Shown in pieces: positions 10,092 through 18,955 of a stretch of 64,000 bases of DNA. The DNA is taken from assembly GCA_029210205.1 (NCBI GenBank), contig JARGOD010000002.1, positions 40,344-104,343 of the forward strand, written 5' to 3'. The position numbers were made by a program, and so were the translations under genes. Position 1 is the first letter of the stretch; each line of letters begins with the position of its first letter. A model generated the notes under the pieces. The model had not been told where the DNA came from. It did no database searches and worked only from the letters and a program-made list of their open reading frames with translations. Source of the DNA: Verrucomicrobiales bacterium. GTDB lineage: Bacteria > Verrucomicrobiota > Verrucomicrobiia > Verrucomicrobiales > DEV007.

Positions 10092-10761
10092 AACTAACTT
10101 TCGGCGTCATACTCACTCGACGCACGAGGCGAAAGCCGACATTGTCGCGCTCGCTCGTGTCAGGAATCTCATCACTCCAGGAGCATCGTAACAGTCTTGG
10201 TAGATAGTCCCAGGCTCCCCCCCGGATCTGGTGGGAACCGGCCAGTCGTCCGGACTCGTTCGTCCACTCGCAGACGTTCCCGAGAAGGTCATAAATGCCG
10301 AATGCGTTTCCCGGATAGCTTCCCGTCTTTGTCATGGAGCCGGGTCCGATTCTCTGGATCGATTCGTCGAAGAGGAAGTTCGCATCCGTTGGGCTGAGCG
10401 TGTCAGAATCGGGGAAAACTGAGTCCGTCCCCGCGCGGGCGGCATGCTCCCATTCAAGAGCAGAGGGGAGATCCCAACTTTCATCTTCGCTTTCTTTCCT
10501 AAGCCATCGAATGAAGCTCATCGCATCATCCCAGCTGATTCCATATGCAGGGAGCTCGTCATCGACTTCCTCGAACCGACCCGGCTCAAACGACTGCCAT
10601 TCGGCCACGGTGACGGGAAACTTGCCAATCTCAAAAGGGCCGTCAACTTCACACCATCCCCCAAGGGGTTCGCCTGCGTTCGCGAACTTGTCGTTTGGGG
10701 AAGATCCAATCCAGGTTCTTCCGCCTTCGAGAACGACCATTTCAGGAAGAGTAATCGTCAT
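10090..10761 (-). CDS. Formylglycine-generating-enzyme-like (SUMF1 domain) protein a
   Basis: 223 residues, almost entirely an FGE/SUMF1 fold: VLEGGRTWIGSS at the start, ISWDDAMSFIRWL, LPSALEWEHAARAG, LLGNVCEWT, IRGGAWDYLPRLLRCSW and DNVGFRLVRR at the end. FGE proteins oxidise a sulfatase cysteine, and relatives use iron for C-S chemistry. Here the usual two-cysteine copper site near the C-terminus has only one Cys (RCSW), and no sulfatase gene is near, so classical FGE activity is doubtful. It overlaps the deacetylase-like gene by 4 bp (ATGA) and is the last gene of the permease 1-to-FGE operon. A paralogue lies at 14543-15286. Confidence 0.8.
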   Translation of the reverse strand: MTITLPEMVVLEGGRTWIGSSPNDKFANAGEPLGGWCEVDGPFEIGKFPVTVAEWQSFEPGRFEEVDDELPAYGISWDDAMSFIRWLRKESEDESWDLPSALEWEHAARAGTDSVFPDSDTLSPTDANFLFDESIQRIGPGSMTKTGSYPGNAFGIYDLLGNVCEWTNESGRLAGSHQIRGGAWDYLPRLLRCSWSDEIPDTSERDNVGFRLVRRVSMTPKVS

Positions 10762-11618
10762 GCATCAAAGTTAGTTTCGAGACGACGACCCGGATCTTCA
10801 CGAACCCAATCCGCGATCTCTGATCCGGTCGCTATCCACGCATCTCCTGTCTTGACGATGTCGTTGAGAAGTCGCTCGAGAAGTTTCACCCGCGACGGGC
10901 GACCGCTGAGCCATGGGTGCAATGTCAGGACAAAGCAGCAGCCGTAATCACGCATCGCAGTGAATTCATCCCACCAAAGGCGATAAACCTTTTCACAGTC
11001 CTCCGGAATGAAGCCCCACGCCGGGTCAGCATTGAAGGCGAACTGTTCCCAGTCTTCGAGCATCCATTGACCCGGAATCTCGACGAGTCCGTTACCGTGG
11101 ATGAAAGGCACGTCGTCAGCCATCATGCTGGCGTTGTAGACAAACCCTTCGCGCACAAGAAGATCGGTCGTCCCCGGGTTAATCTCGAACCAGGGAGCGC
11201 GGAATCCAGCGGGCCGCTTCCCTGTCACGGATTCGAGAATGCCAAGACTCTTGAGCAGGACCTCCTCTTCCTCGGCCGGAGAAAGGTCGGCAAGCTTTTC
11301 GTGAAGATGTCCATGGGCTCCGATCTCATGACCGTCCTCGAGAATCGCCGCAGTCATCTTTGGATGATGCTCGACAATGTAGCTCGGAATGAAAAATGTC
11401 GCCGGGAGCCCGAGATGTTTCATGAGGCCGAGAAGACGTGGCACCGCCACGGTCGGGCCATACTCGCACTGTGACATCGTCGTGAGACGCGAAGCGAGCG
11501 CGGGATCCTCGGAGAGAGCCGTGGTTTCGCCGTCGACATCGAAGCAAATCATGACGGCACACTTTTTGCCGTGAGGCCAAAGATGCCGAGGTGGCGGTGT
11601 ATACGGAGTCGCTGCCAT
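10758..11618 (-). CDS. CE4 polysaccharide-deacetylase-family hydrolase
   Basis: 286 residues from the ATG at 11618, only 2 bp from the SDR stop. NodB/CE4 homology domain: metal Asp in ICFDVDGE, the His pair in EIGAHGHLHEKL, RAPWFEINPGTT, and the final VLTLHPWLSGRPSR. This arrangement is that of the HpPgdA/PuuE-like branch of CE4, which includes cyclic imide hydrolases and allantoinase-type enzymes rather than secreted chitin or peptidoglycan deacetylases. It has no signal peptide, so it acts in the cytosol. Within this nitrogen cluster, hydrolysis of a C-N bond in a small molecule is more plausible than polysaccharide deacetylation, but that is inference. Confidence 0.82.
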   Translation of the reverse strand: MAATPYTPPPRHLWPHGKKCAVMICFDVDGETTALSEDPALASRLTTMSQCEYGPTVAVPRLLGLMKHLGLPATFFIPSYIVEHHPKMTAAILEDGHEIGAHGHLHEKLADLSPAEEEEVLLKSLGILESVTGKRPAGFRAPWFEINPGTTDLLVREGFVYNASMMADDVPFIHGNGLVEIPGQWMLEDWEQFAFNADPAWGFIPEDCEKVYRLWWDEFTAMRDYGCCFVLTLHPWLSGRPSRVKLLERLLNDIVKTGDAWIATGSEIADWVREDPGRRLETNFDA

Positions 11619-11620
11619 GA

Positions 11621-12409
11621 TCAGGTCGCCGGGTCTTGCCACTCTCCGGCAGCATTGATCTCTGATGGAAGAGTAAGGTCGTAGCGCTCCCATCCTGCAG
11701 CGATTCCTCCATCGACGGGAATGATCGCACCTGTCACATAGGAAGCATCATCCGAAGCAAGAAAATGAAAAGCAGCGGCAATCTCTTCCGGCGTGCCAAG
11801 ACGACCGAGCGGGGTTCGGGATTCTGCGAAAGGAATTTCAGGGTTGTCTTCGATTTCAAGAACAGCCGGGGTTTCGATCGTTCCGGGGGCGACGGCGTTC
11901 ACGGTGACTCCTTCCGAAGCGAGCTCCAGCGCACCGCACTTGGTGAGATGCGCCACGGCCGCTTTGGAAGTGGCGTAGGCTGTGCCTGCCGGAATCCCCA
12001 ACGTTCCGACAAAGGAAGCCGTGTTCAAAATTCGACCACCGCTTTGCATCACGCGAGCGGCGTGCTTGATACCGAAGGCGACACCGTGAACATTGACCGA
12101 GAGAGTTTTCTCTAACAGCGCAGGAGTCAGGTCCTTGAAACTCACCCCGAGAGGCTGAATGCCAGCATTGTTGACCATGATGTCGAGCTGCCCATGTTTT
12201 GCAACGACTGCGTCGACGAGAGCAGCAATTTGTGATTCTTCGGAAACATCGGTTTCGATGAATTCAAATGAGGAATCGACCGGGGCTTTACGATCAGCGA
12301 CGACGACGGTCGCACCCGCTTCATGAAAGCGGTTAACAATTGCTTCGCCAATCCCGGAACTGCCACCGGTGACGATGGCGACTTTTCCTTCGAGGGAAAA
12401 GAAACTCAT
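11621..12409 (-). CDS. Short-chain dehydrogenase/reductase
   Basis: 262-residue classical SDR. NAD(P)-binding motif TGGSSGIGEA near residue 13, the VVVADRK end of strand 2 with an Asp that favours NAD(H), NNAGIQPLG, active-site Ser in NTASFVGT, Tyr/Lys in YATSKAAV, and a C-terminal SYVTGAIIPVDGG. It starts at 12409, overlapping the Rieske oxygenase stop by 4 bp (ATGA), so both are translated together. An alcohol or carbinol made by the oxygenase would be a natural substrate for it; the actual substrate is unknown. Confidence 0.88.
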   Translation of the reverse strand: MSFFSLEGKVAIVTGGSSGIGEAIVNRFHEAGATVVVADRKAPVDSSFEFIETDVSEESQIAALVDAVVAKHGQLDIMVNNAGIQPLGVSFKDLTPALLEKTLSVNVHGVAFGIKHAARVMQSGGRILNTASFVGTLGIPAGTAYATSKAAVAHLTKCGALELASEGVTVNAVAPGTIETPAVLEIEDNPEIPFAESRTPLGRLGTPEEIAAAFHFLASDDASYVTGAIIPVDGGIAAGWERYDLTLPSEINAAGEWQDPAT

Positions 12410-13662
12410 GCACGCGAGCGCTCGATCACAGAAGTGAGGTACTGCTGAAAATGCCAGATCGGTTCTTCGAGGTGGCTCAGCCTTCCGGGCTTGTAGGCCG
12501 CAGAGCGCATTCCCATTTGGGTCGCGCCACAAACCTCCATGTCCTCGAGGTGAAATTTGATCGCTGCTTCGACCTCGCTTTCGAAGAGAGCGTTGTAGTC
12601 CTCTCGCTCCTTATTCGAAGGATGAATGATCATCGTCGTGAGGAGGCTGCAAGTTTCAGGTCCGGTCGGCAGAAGCCGATACCAGTAGGTGCGATCCGGA
12701 GCATTGAAGATGAGGAAGTTAGGGAAGCCAAGATAGACCCACCATTCCGTGTAGTCCTCGACCTCGAGTCCAGGAAAAGGATCCATCGTTGTCCCGGCGT
12801 CACCGCTTTTGAGAATCTCCTCCTTCATGTCATCCCTGAGTGGCAGGTGCATGACGGAGAAGTTCTCATCATAAGGTTCTGTCCAGCAGCCTTTCGCCGG
12901 AAGAAACGGCTCAAGCGTTTCGCGGTGTGCACCGAGATGATGGTAGGCCTCCATGAAGTTTTCGAGGAGGATCTTCCAGTTGAAATCACACTCCCAGGTC
13001 TGAGACCAAACGAGCTCGGCTTTCGACCAGTTCCACTTGCTGATAAAATTCTCTTTGAGGCCGCCAAGCTTTTCGGCGACCGGCGGGAGATCTTCATTCA
13101 ATGTCGCAAAGATGAACCCTTCCCAGATTTCACTGCGGTATTCGTGAAGGCAGACTTCGCTGCGATCAAAGTCTTCAGCTTCCTGCATCTCGGGGACGCC
13201 GACGAGCTTACCGGTGAGGTCATAACTCCAGAGGTGGTAGGGGCAAAGGACGACGCGCTGATTCCCACTTTCAGGGGCCGCACCTTTTGGCATCACATCC
13301 ATTCCGCGATGTCGACAGACGCGTGAGAGAACGCGGACTTGCTCATCTTTTCCGCGCGTCACGAGCATCGGCTCACCGCACATGTCAACGCGGAGGTAGT
13401 CGCCGGATTTCGGGATTTGTGAGATATGCGCGACCGAGATCCATTCTTTGCGAAAGATTTCGTTCACTTCGAAATCGAGGAACTCCGGCGATACATACGC
13501 GCCCGAAGGGAGCGACTGTGACTTCTCCCGCGGGAGCGCGGCGGATTCGACAATGCTGTCACAAATGGCTTTGAAGTCAGCGGTGCTTCTTCCGTTCGCG
13601 GGAAAAGTGTAGCCTTCTTCAGTCGTCGAGGAAGCTGGCATGGGTGGGGATGCTGTCGTCAT
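12406..13662 (-). CDS. Rieske non-haem iron oxygenase, alpha subunit 1
   Basis: 418 residues. Rieske [2Fe-2S] domain with CRHRGMD and CPYHLW (Cys-X-His ... Cys-X2-His, about residues 115-142), followed by the catalytic domain with the mononuclear-iron motif ENFMEAYHHLGAH (about 235-247) and the acidic ligand in HLEDMEVC near residue 380. This is the quaternary-ammonium group (glycine betaine, carnitine and stachydrine demethylases): a single alpha subunit that needs a separate reductase, and none is encoded in the window. A paralogue with the same ENFMExYHHxGAH motif is at 19013-20374. The operon partners (SDR, TIM-barrel isomerase, transporter) point to oxidative N-dealkylation or hydroxylation of an imported small molecule. 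Confidence 0.9.
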   Translation of the reverse strand: MTTASPPMPASSTTEEGYTFPANGRSTADFKAICDSIVESAALPREKSQSLPSGAYVSPEFLDFEVNEIFRKEWISVAHISQIPKSGDYLRVDMCGEPMLVTRGKDEQVRVLSRVCRHRGMDVMPKGAAPESGNQRVVLCPYHLWSYDLTGKLVGVPEMQEAEDFDRSEVCLHEYRSEIWEGFIFATLNEDLPPVAEKLGGLKENFISKWNWSKAELVWSQTWECDFNWKILLENFMEAYHHLGAHRETLEPFLPAKGCWTEPYDENFSVMHLPLRDDMKEEILKSGDAGTTMDPFPGLEVEDYTEWWVYLGFPNFLIFNAPDRTYWYRLLPTGPETCSLLTTMIIHPSNKEREDYNALFESEVEAAIKFHLEDMEVCGATQMGMRSAAYKPGRLSHLEEPIWHFQQYLTSVIERSRA

Positions 13663-13679
13663 GATATTTTGTCAGGAGG

Positions 13680-14534
13680 TTAGGTTGAAAGGAGAGACTT
13701 GAGGCGGTCGCGCTGCTTGTGGGCGATCCAGGTATTGATATCCCAGAGATCGCCGACCGGCTTTTGAGTGAAGGGCTCACAGTGGAGGTAGCCATCAGGG
13801 CCGAACTCAGGAGTGATCGTAAAATGTTCGAAGCCACGGGCGATCTGCGATTCCCAAACTTTGTCCCACCACCCTTCGTGAGCGGCGAGATCATCAGCGT
13901 GCTCCGGTGCGCGCGGGTCAGGAACCTGAGGGCCCTGGTTATAGCCGACCCGCGTTTGAAGATGGAAGGCATGCCTCGCGCAAAGGTCGAGGATCTCAGG
14001 TTCTTCGTCGAGAACAAGTCGCTCCGCGACGACAACGAAATGACTGAAGTCACAGGTGATCTTAAGATCGGGGACTTCGGTGAGAACATCGCGTGTTGCC
14101 CAGGCACTGTTAATGTAGCGACCGCGGTGCGTCTCGGCGGAGATGGAGATTCCGTATTCTTCTTCCAAGCCCGGAATGGCTCCGTAGAATCCGATGGCTT
14201 GTGCCGGACTCCAGGCGTCGCTACCACCCATCGTGTTGATAAATAGCGGCTTGGCGGGTAGCGCGTTTTCAATACCTTCGCGGAGCGAGGCAAGGTGTTC
14301 ATCGACGGACTTACCCGGTGAGGGAACATAGAAACCCGGAACGGTCGCCGTCGAAATCTCGGCGATGTAGAGGAGTTCGTTTTCGGCGATGCATTGAAGA
14401 AAGGATTCCTGTTCTGCGGAATCGGTCGGAAAAGGAGATTCAAAACCCTGGAAGTCGGCTTCGGCACACAGTTGCGCCGCGTCGGCATAACTGCCTTCGT
14501 GTCCCCAGAATGTTTTAAAGAGAGAAATTTTCAT
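13680..14534 (-). CDS. Sugar phosphate isomerase/epimerase-like TIM barrel
   Basis: 284 residues, xylose-isomerase-like/AP-endonuclease-2 TIM barrel. Metal-binding positions can be placed: Glu in ISAETHRGR, Asp-His in ITCDFSHFV, His in LQTRV preceded by RHAFH, and Glu in TITPEFGPDGY. The family catalyses isomerisation, epimerisation or dehydration of sugars and small keto acids; the substrate cannot be read from sequence. Start ATG at 14534 is 8 bp after the FGE-like b stop, and the stop is 17 bp before Rieske oxygenase 1, so it belongs to the same operon. Confidence 0.75.
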   Translation of the reverse strand: MKISLFKTFWGHEGSYADAAQLCAEADFQGFESPFPTDSAEQESFLQCIAENELLYIAEISTATVPGFYVPSPGKSVDEHLASLREGIENALPAKPLFINTMGGSDAWSPAQAIGFYGAIPGLEEEYGISISAETHRGRYINSAWATRDVLTEVPDLKITCDFSHFVVVAERLVLDEEPEILDLCARHAFHLQTRVGYNQGPQVPDPRAPEHADDLAAHEGWWDKVWESQIARGFEHFTITPEFGPDGYLHCEPFTQKPVGDLWDINTWIAHKQRDRLKSLLST

Positions 14535-14542
14535 CGCGGGGT

Positions 14543-15286
14543 TTAATCGAGTTCTACGACGAGTCGGAAACCGAGGTTGTCGTGGCTCTCAGTTCGGAGA
14601 GCCCAGTCGCGGGAAGAGCAGCGCATCGTTCGCGGAAGTTGATCCCAGGAGCCACCTTTGGTGACGTAGCGGGTCCCGGGTGTTTCGGAGATCTCGCCGG
14701 GACTGCGGGTCCAAGGAGAGGAGGTCCACTCGCTGACGTTTCCGCTCATGTCGAAAAGGCCAAAAGGGTTGGGCGGATAGGAGCCGATCGGAGTGAGATG
14801 GCCGCGGCCGACGGGATTTCCCATTTCATCGTAGAGGTAGTTCGCTTCGTTAAGCGAAAGGCGGTTTCGGCCGGAAGGGAAAAGAGCATCGTTCCCGGCG
14901 CGGGCGGCAAACTCCCATTCGATCTCGGTGGGGAGGCGGCAAACTCTATCGGTCTGTGAGCTGAGCCAGTCTGCATACTCGACTGCTTCTTCCCACGTGA
15001 TTCCAGAGAGTGGAAGGCAGGATCCATTTGATCCCGGGACAACTGACTTTTTGAAGCGCGCCCATTCACATTGTGTTACGGGAGATCTGCCCATCGCGAT
15101 GCGCTTCGTGACTGCCATTTTACGCTGAGGCAGCTCGACCGCACTGACGTAGCGGTCTTCGTCAGAGCCTCCCATCAGGAATTCTCCTGTGGGAAGCTCG
15201 ACAAAGGTAAAGGGGTCGGGCGCCGCGTCATCGACTTGTCCGACTTCAAGGACTAAAGCGGTGGCGATAGAGGCGGCGACTGACAT
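14543..15286 (-). CDS. Formylglycine-generating-enzyme-like (SUMF1 domain) protein b
   Basis: 247 residues, FGE/SUMF1 domain from about residue 28: FVELPTGEFLMGGSDEDRY, ITWEEAVEYADWL, CRLPTEIEWEFAARAGN, DMSGNVSEWT, TKGGSWDQLPRTMRCSS and DNLGFRLVVEL. Paralogue of 10090-10761; both carry a single Cys in the RCS motif where copper FGEs have a Cys pair, and both share an unusual WDxLPRxxRCS segment. Short hydrophobic N-terminus but no convincing signal peptide. Placed between SBP1 and the isomerase in one operon. Function unknown; two copies in one catabolic cluster is unexpected. Confidence 0.8.
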   Translation of the reverse strand: MSVAASIATALVLEVGQVDDAAPDPFTFVELPTGEFLMGGSDEDRYVSAVELPQRKMAVTKRIAMGRSPVTQCEWARFKKSVVPGSNGSCLPLSGITWEEAVEYADWLSSQTDRVCRLPTEIEWEFAARAGNDALFPSGRNRLSLNEANYLYDEMGNPVGRGHLTPIGSYPPNPFGLFDMSGNVSEWTSSPWTRSPGEISETPGTRYVTKGGSWDQLPRTMRCSSRDWALRTESHDNLGFRLVVELD

Positions 15287-15305
15287 GACTAGTGGAGTGT
15301 TAGGA

Positions 15306-16496
15306 TTATTTTCCGTATCCTTTGCCGATGAGCGTCTTCATCGGTCCAACAGCGATACCGGATTCCATGGGGTGACTTTCCTTGACCATTCCGAACTTGA
15401 TCCACCAGTCGTTGGTGATCTTCCAGTGGGTGGCGATATGCCCGTTCTTACCGAAAGGAGGAGTTCCCTCCATGAGGCCGTAGAACTGAGCGGCGTCGGT
15501 GAAGTTGAATGGATAGATGCCACCGTCCTCGGAGCTGCCGTCAGCGCCGATCACGAGTTCGACATCTTCGATCGGGAACTGAAGCCCCTTCGCAATGATG
15601 GCATTTCCCTCTGCCGGATTCTCTTCCCAGAACTTCACCGCTTCGAAGTAGGCTTTCACGGTGAGAGCGGCGACGTTCTTCTTCTTCATGAACGCTTTGC
15701 TCATATACATTCCGTCCGCGAGTAGCGCAGTTTCCTTGTAGTAAGGGTCTTTTGAAGTGGCGGCGACGGTGGCGTCGGGAAGTGCCTTGAGAACGTTGCT
15801 GCCGAAGGGTTCCCAGAATTCGCCAGCGGCGACTTTACCACTGACCATCGCGGCGACCGCGTCGTCCATGATCAAGTTCGTGTATTTCACCTGATCAAAA
15901 GCGACCCCGTTCTCTTCGAGCCATATCCCCATGTAGATCTGCGTGAGGCCACCTTCGAGAACGGCAACTTCTTTCCCGATGAGATCTTTAGCGGACTCGA
16001 CGCCAGGAGCTAGAATGATCTTATCTGTTCCGTAAGACGGATTCGTGTAGGCAACCATCTGAACGGGAACGCCTTCTTCTGCAGCGATTGGTCCATATTC
16101 GACGGTGGAGGAGGTGACGTCGAGTTGGCCGGCTGCCATGAGGCCGAAGCTCTCGTAGGGATCTTCGATGATCTGAATGTCGAGATCGATCCCGGGAACG
16201 AGATTCTTCTCTTTCGCGATGAACCAGAAGCCGTAGCCTGGCCACGAGAAAAGCGAGACCTTGACCTTGGCGGGTGCCTTCGCCGGTTTCTCAGCGACTT
16301 CAGGTTTCGGCTCCGCAGGGGCGGGAGCTGGCTCCGGTTCAGCCGGCGCTTCCGGAGCAGGAGCCGGTTCGGCTGCGGCTTCCTCAACTTCCGGTTCTTC
16401 CGGCGGGGCGGGATCGCCTGAGCAGGATGTGAGGGCGAAGAAGGCTGCCAGTGACATGAATGCCCCGGCTCGCATTAGGTAGTGTTTTACTTTCAT
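15306..16496 (-). CDS. ABC transporter substrate-binding lipoprotein 1 (NMT1/TauA type)
   Basis: 396 residues. Lipoprotein signal with lipobox LTSC at Cys 25, then a 45-residue Pro/Ala/Glu linker (about 28-75), then a NitT/TauT-type periplasmic binding domain beginning KVSLFSWPGYGFWFIAKEKN. The linker should tether the binding protein to a membrane. Relatives bind nitrate, sulfonates, pyrimidine precursors or guanidine-type compounds; the ligand is not readable. It follows permease 1 by 19 bp. No ATPase gene accompanies this pair, so it probably uses the ATPase at 22779-23678. Confidence 0.88.
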   Translation of the reverse strand: MKVKHYLMRAGAFMSLAAFFALTSCSGDPAPPEEPEVEEAAAEPAPAPEAPAEPEPAPAPAEPKPEVAEKPAKAPAKVKVSLFSWPGYGFWFIAKEKNLVPGIDLDIQIIEDPYESFGLMAAGQLDVTSSTVEYGPIAAEEGVPVQMVAYTNPSYGTDKIILAPGVESAKDLIGKEVAVLEGGLTQIYMGIWLEENGVAFDQVKYTNLIMDDAVAAMVSGKVAAGEFWEPFGSNVLKALPDATVAATSKDPYYKETALLADGMYMSKAFMKKKNVAALTVKAYFEAVKFWEENPAEGNAIIAKGLQFPIEDVELVIGADGSSEDGGIYPFNFTDAAQFYGLMEGTPPFGKNGHIATHWKITNDWWIKFGMVKESHPMESGIAVGPMKTLIGKGYGK

Positions 16497-16515
16497 TTTC
16501 GTTTATTTCGTTGGG

Positions 16516-17373
16516 TTAGTCTCGATAGAGATAGCGAAAGCAGAGGCGGTGGATGAGCCTGAAGACAAGGTCAAAGAGGAGCCCGAGAAGTCCGATCACG
16601 AGGATTCCGGCGAGAATGTCCTCTACCCTGACAAAACGCTTAGCACGCATCATCATGGCGCCGATCCCATCGGTCGCAGCGACGATCTCCGCGATGACGA
16701 GGTAGGTCCAGCTCACCGCTAACATTTGTCTCGCGGTGTCAAGGTAACTGGGCAGCGCTGACGGAAGAATAACCCGCCAGAGAACGTTCCCCCGTTTTGC
16801 ACCGAGCGTTCGGGAGCACTCAACGATCTCGGTTCGGACCGCCTTGGTGTTGTCCATGAAAAGAGTGACAAGGAACCAAACGACCCCGAGAACAAGGAGA
16901 GCGATCTTTTGCCCGTCACCGGTTCCGAGCCACATGAGAAGAAGGGGAACAAAGGAGGGGGCCGGCAGGTAGCGGAAAGGGGAAACAAGCGGATTCAGAA
17001 AGCCCTCAGCGACAGGGAAAGTGCCCATGAGCATTCCAAGCGGGAGCGCAATCAAGAGTGCGATCGTGAAGCTGATCAGGATCCGCTTCACGCTCATGAG
17101 GACATCCATGCCGAACGCTTGTGTCGCGAAGAGATCGTAGAGAGCGGTGGCCACTTTCGCAGGCCCGGGAAAGAGCGCATCAGGCGTGAATGAGGCAGCA
17201 GCCAGAAAATGCCAGCCTAACAGGAAGCTAATCCAGGCAGCAATCGCGAGAACAACTTGAAGAACTTTTCCGATCGGCTTTTTGAACTCAAAGAGAGAAA
17301 AGAACGAAAATCCCGAGACCGGCTTCTCCGGACTTAGGGCAACGGGTGGCTCGGCTGTAGTGACTGATGACAT
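16516..17373 (-). CDS. ABC transporter permease 1 (NitT/TauT type)
   Basis: 285 residues with about six membrane segments. The EAA loop that contacts the ATPase is visible as ECSRTLGAKRGNVLWRVILP (about 185-204). First gene of a tightly spaced minus-strand operon (permease, SBP1, FGE-like b, isomerase, Rieske 1, SDR, CE4 hydrolase, FGE-like a). The 186-bp gap upstream contains a long palindrome at 17475-17537 and must also hold the promoter, though I cannot identify a convincing -35/-10 pair. Confidence 0.9.
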   Translation of the reverse strand: MSSVTTAEPPVALSPEKPVSGFSFFSLFEFKKPIGKVLQVVLAIAAWISFLLGWHFLAAASFTPDALFPGPAKVATALYDLFATQAFGMDVLMSVKRILISFTIALLIALPLGMLMGTFPVAEGFLNPLVSPFRYLPAPSFVPLLLMWLGTGDGQKIALLVLGVVWFLVTLFMDNTKAVRTEIVECSRTLGAKRGNVLWRVILPSALPSYLDTARQMLAVSWTYLVIAEIVAATDGIGAMMMRAKRFVRVEDILAGILVIGLLGLLFDLVFRLIHRLCFRYLYRD

Positions 17374-17474
17374 TACCGTTTAGATCCTTGAAACGAGATG
17401 CATGAGCCATGCCACCATGTTTCTAAATCTGCTGATGTGAGCGTTTCGGTATCACGAGTGGGCGGGAAAGGTGT

Positions 17475-17537
17475 GTAGAGAGGGCATTCTTGCCCTCTTC
17501 ATTTCCCGAAGGTAGAGGGCAGGAATGCCCTCTCTAC
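17475..17537. repeat. Long imperfect palindrome between ligase 1 and permease 1
   Basis: Two 24-nt arms (17475-17498 and 17514-17537) that are reverse complements with one mismatch, separated by 15 nt. Each arm is itself palindromic (AGGGCATTCTTGCCCT; AGGGCAGGAATGCCCT), so one long or two short hairpins can form. It follows the stop codon of ligase 1 by 22 bp on the minus strand. It resembles the palindromic intergenic repeats common in Verrucomicrobiota; it may also act as a terminator or mRNA stabiliser, although no T-run follows. Confidence 0.7.
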
Positions 17538-17559
17538 GGCGAAAGCTGATCGATTGCCG

Positions 17560-18918
17560 TTAGAACAGTCGGGCATAGCGATCGATCTCCCATTGGGAAA
17601 CGGTTTGGTGATACTGGCGCCACTCCTCGGACTTATAGGTGATGAACTCATCCTTAAGTTCCTTGCCTAACACTTCTTCAATGAACGGGTCGCTCGCAAA
17701 CTCGTTCACGGCTTCGTTGAGGTCACGGGGGAGTTCCTGAATTCCGGCGTCGGCGAGTTGCTGCGGTGAGTATTCGTAGAGGTTCTCCTCCTGAGCATCA
17801 CCGGGATCAATTCCTTCGCGAATCCCTTCGAGACCAGCCGCGAGGACGAGGGTCGCAGCGAGGTAGGGATTGCACGCTGCATCAGCATTCCTAGATTCAA
17901 CCCGTCCACCTCCCATGGGGACGCGGAGGGCGTTGGTGCGGTTGTTCTTCCCGTAGCTGTTGAAGACGGGCGCCCAGCTGTAGTAGGACATGAGACCACG
18001 TCGAACGAGACGTTTGTAGCTGTTCACGGTCGGAGCGAATGCGGCACAGATCGCGGGACCATGCTTGAGGACTCCGCCGACGAACTGGTAGCCCAGCTCG
18101 GTGAGGCCGAGCCCGCGCGGGTCTTCTGATGGATCGCACTCAAAGAGGTTCTTTCCTGTCTCCGGATCGTAGAGCGACATATTGAAGTGTGCGCCGGATC
18201 CCGTCTTATCCGCGAAAGGCTTCGGCATGAAGGTCGCAAGGAGCCCCTCTTCGGCAGCGTAGTGCTTGGCCATCATCCGGAAGAAGATGAAACGGTCACA
18301 CATCGTGAGGGCGTCGGCGTATTTGAAGTCGAATTCGAACTGCGAGTTCGCGTCTTCGTGGTCGAGCGAATAGAGATCCCAGCCGAGGTCATTGATGACG
18401 GTCGAGACTTTGTCGAGCCACTCATAGCGATCCATGAATCGCTTCACGTCATAGCAGGCCTTCTCAAGATTGTCGTCGTCGTTCGGAATCTCAAGGGTTC
18501 CCTCCTCGGTATACTTCACGACGAAGACTTCGCACTCGATGCCTAGATTCATGCCAAATCCCATTTCCTTCGCCTGCGCCAGCACCTTCTTCAGAGCGAC
18601 CCGTGTATTGATCTCGTAGGGTTCTCCTTTGAAGGTGTTATCGGCCGGGTAGAAAGCCACTTCCTTGTTCCAGGGAAGAATCGTTCCCCGTTCGAGATCC
18701 GGGACTGAAGCAATCTCGTCATCGTTCGGGCTCTGGCCGAGACCGTCAAGAGCGTAGCCAGTGTAGAGTTCAGAGCCCTGCGCAAAATGAACGAAGTGAT
18801 CGATGGGAACGAACTTTCCCTTGGGAACGCCGTGAATATCGACATAGGCGCCGACACAATATTTGACGCCTTTAGCTTTGAGGTCGTCGCGGAGGGAGAT
18901 GAGTTCTTCTTTGGTCAT
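17560..18918 (-). CDS. Glutamine-synthetase-like amine ligase 1 (type III / gamma-glutamylmethylamide synthetase-like)
   Basis: 452 residues, GS fold. Beta-grasp N-terminus ([19 protein letters not shown]), catalytic domain with metal ligands in GIECEVFVV and [30 protein letters not shown] for the ATP/metal site, and [18 protein letters not shown] for the phosphate/glutamate-binding arginines. It lacks the adenylylation loop and tail of housekeeping GlnA. It belongs to the GlnT/gamma-glutamylmethylamide synthetase/PuuA-like branch, in which glutamate is joined to an amine. A second divergent copy is at 20550-21974. The amine substrate is unknown; the neighbourhood suggests an alkylamine or guanidino compound. 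Confidence 0.85.
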   Translation of the reverse strand: MTKEELISLRDDLKAKGVKYCVGAYVDIHGVPKGKFVPIDHFVHFAQGSELYTGYALDGLGQSPNDDEIASVPDLERGTILPWNKEVAFYPADNTFKGEPYEINTRVALKKVLAQAKEMGFGMNLGIECEVFVVKYTEEGTLEIPNDDDNLEKACYDVKRFMDRYEWLDKVSTVINDLGWDLYSLDHEDANSQFEFDFKYADALTMCDRFIFFRMMAKHYAAEEGLLATFMPKPFADKTGSGAHFNMSLYDPETGKNLFECDPSEDPRGLGLTELGYQFVGGVLKHGPAICAAFAPTVNSYKRLVRRGLMSYYSWAPVFNSYGKNNRTNALRVPMGGGRVESRNADAACNPYLAATLVLAAGLEGIREGIDPGDAQEENLYEYSPQQLADAGIQELPRDLNEAVNEFASDPFIEEVLGKELKDEFITYKSEEWRQYHQTVSQWEIDRYARLF

Positions 18919-18955
18919 GGCATGTAGGAGGTGGGAAAGTTGGCGGTAGGAAGTT

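Noticed and set aside
13619..14488. 290-codon open frame overlapping the TIM-barrel isomerase on the same strand
   Set aside because: Arg/Pro/Ser-rich shadow; the isomerase frame carries the family metal-binding residues.
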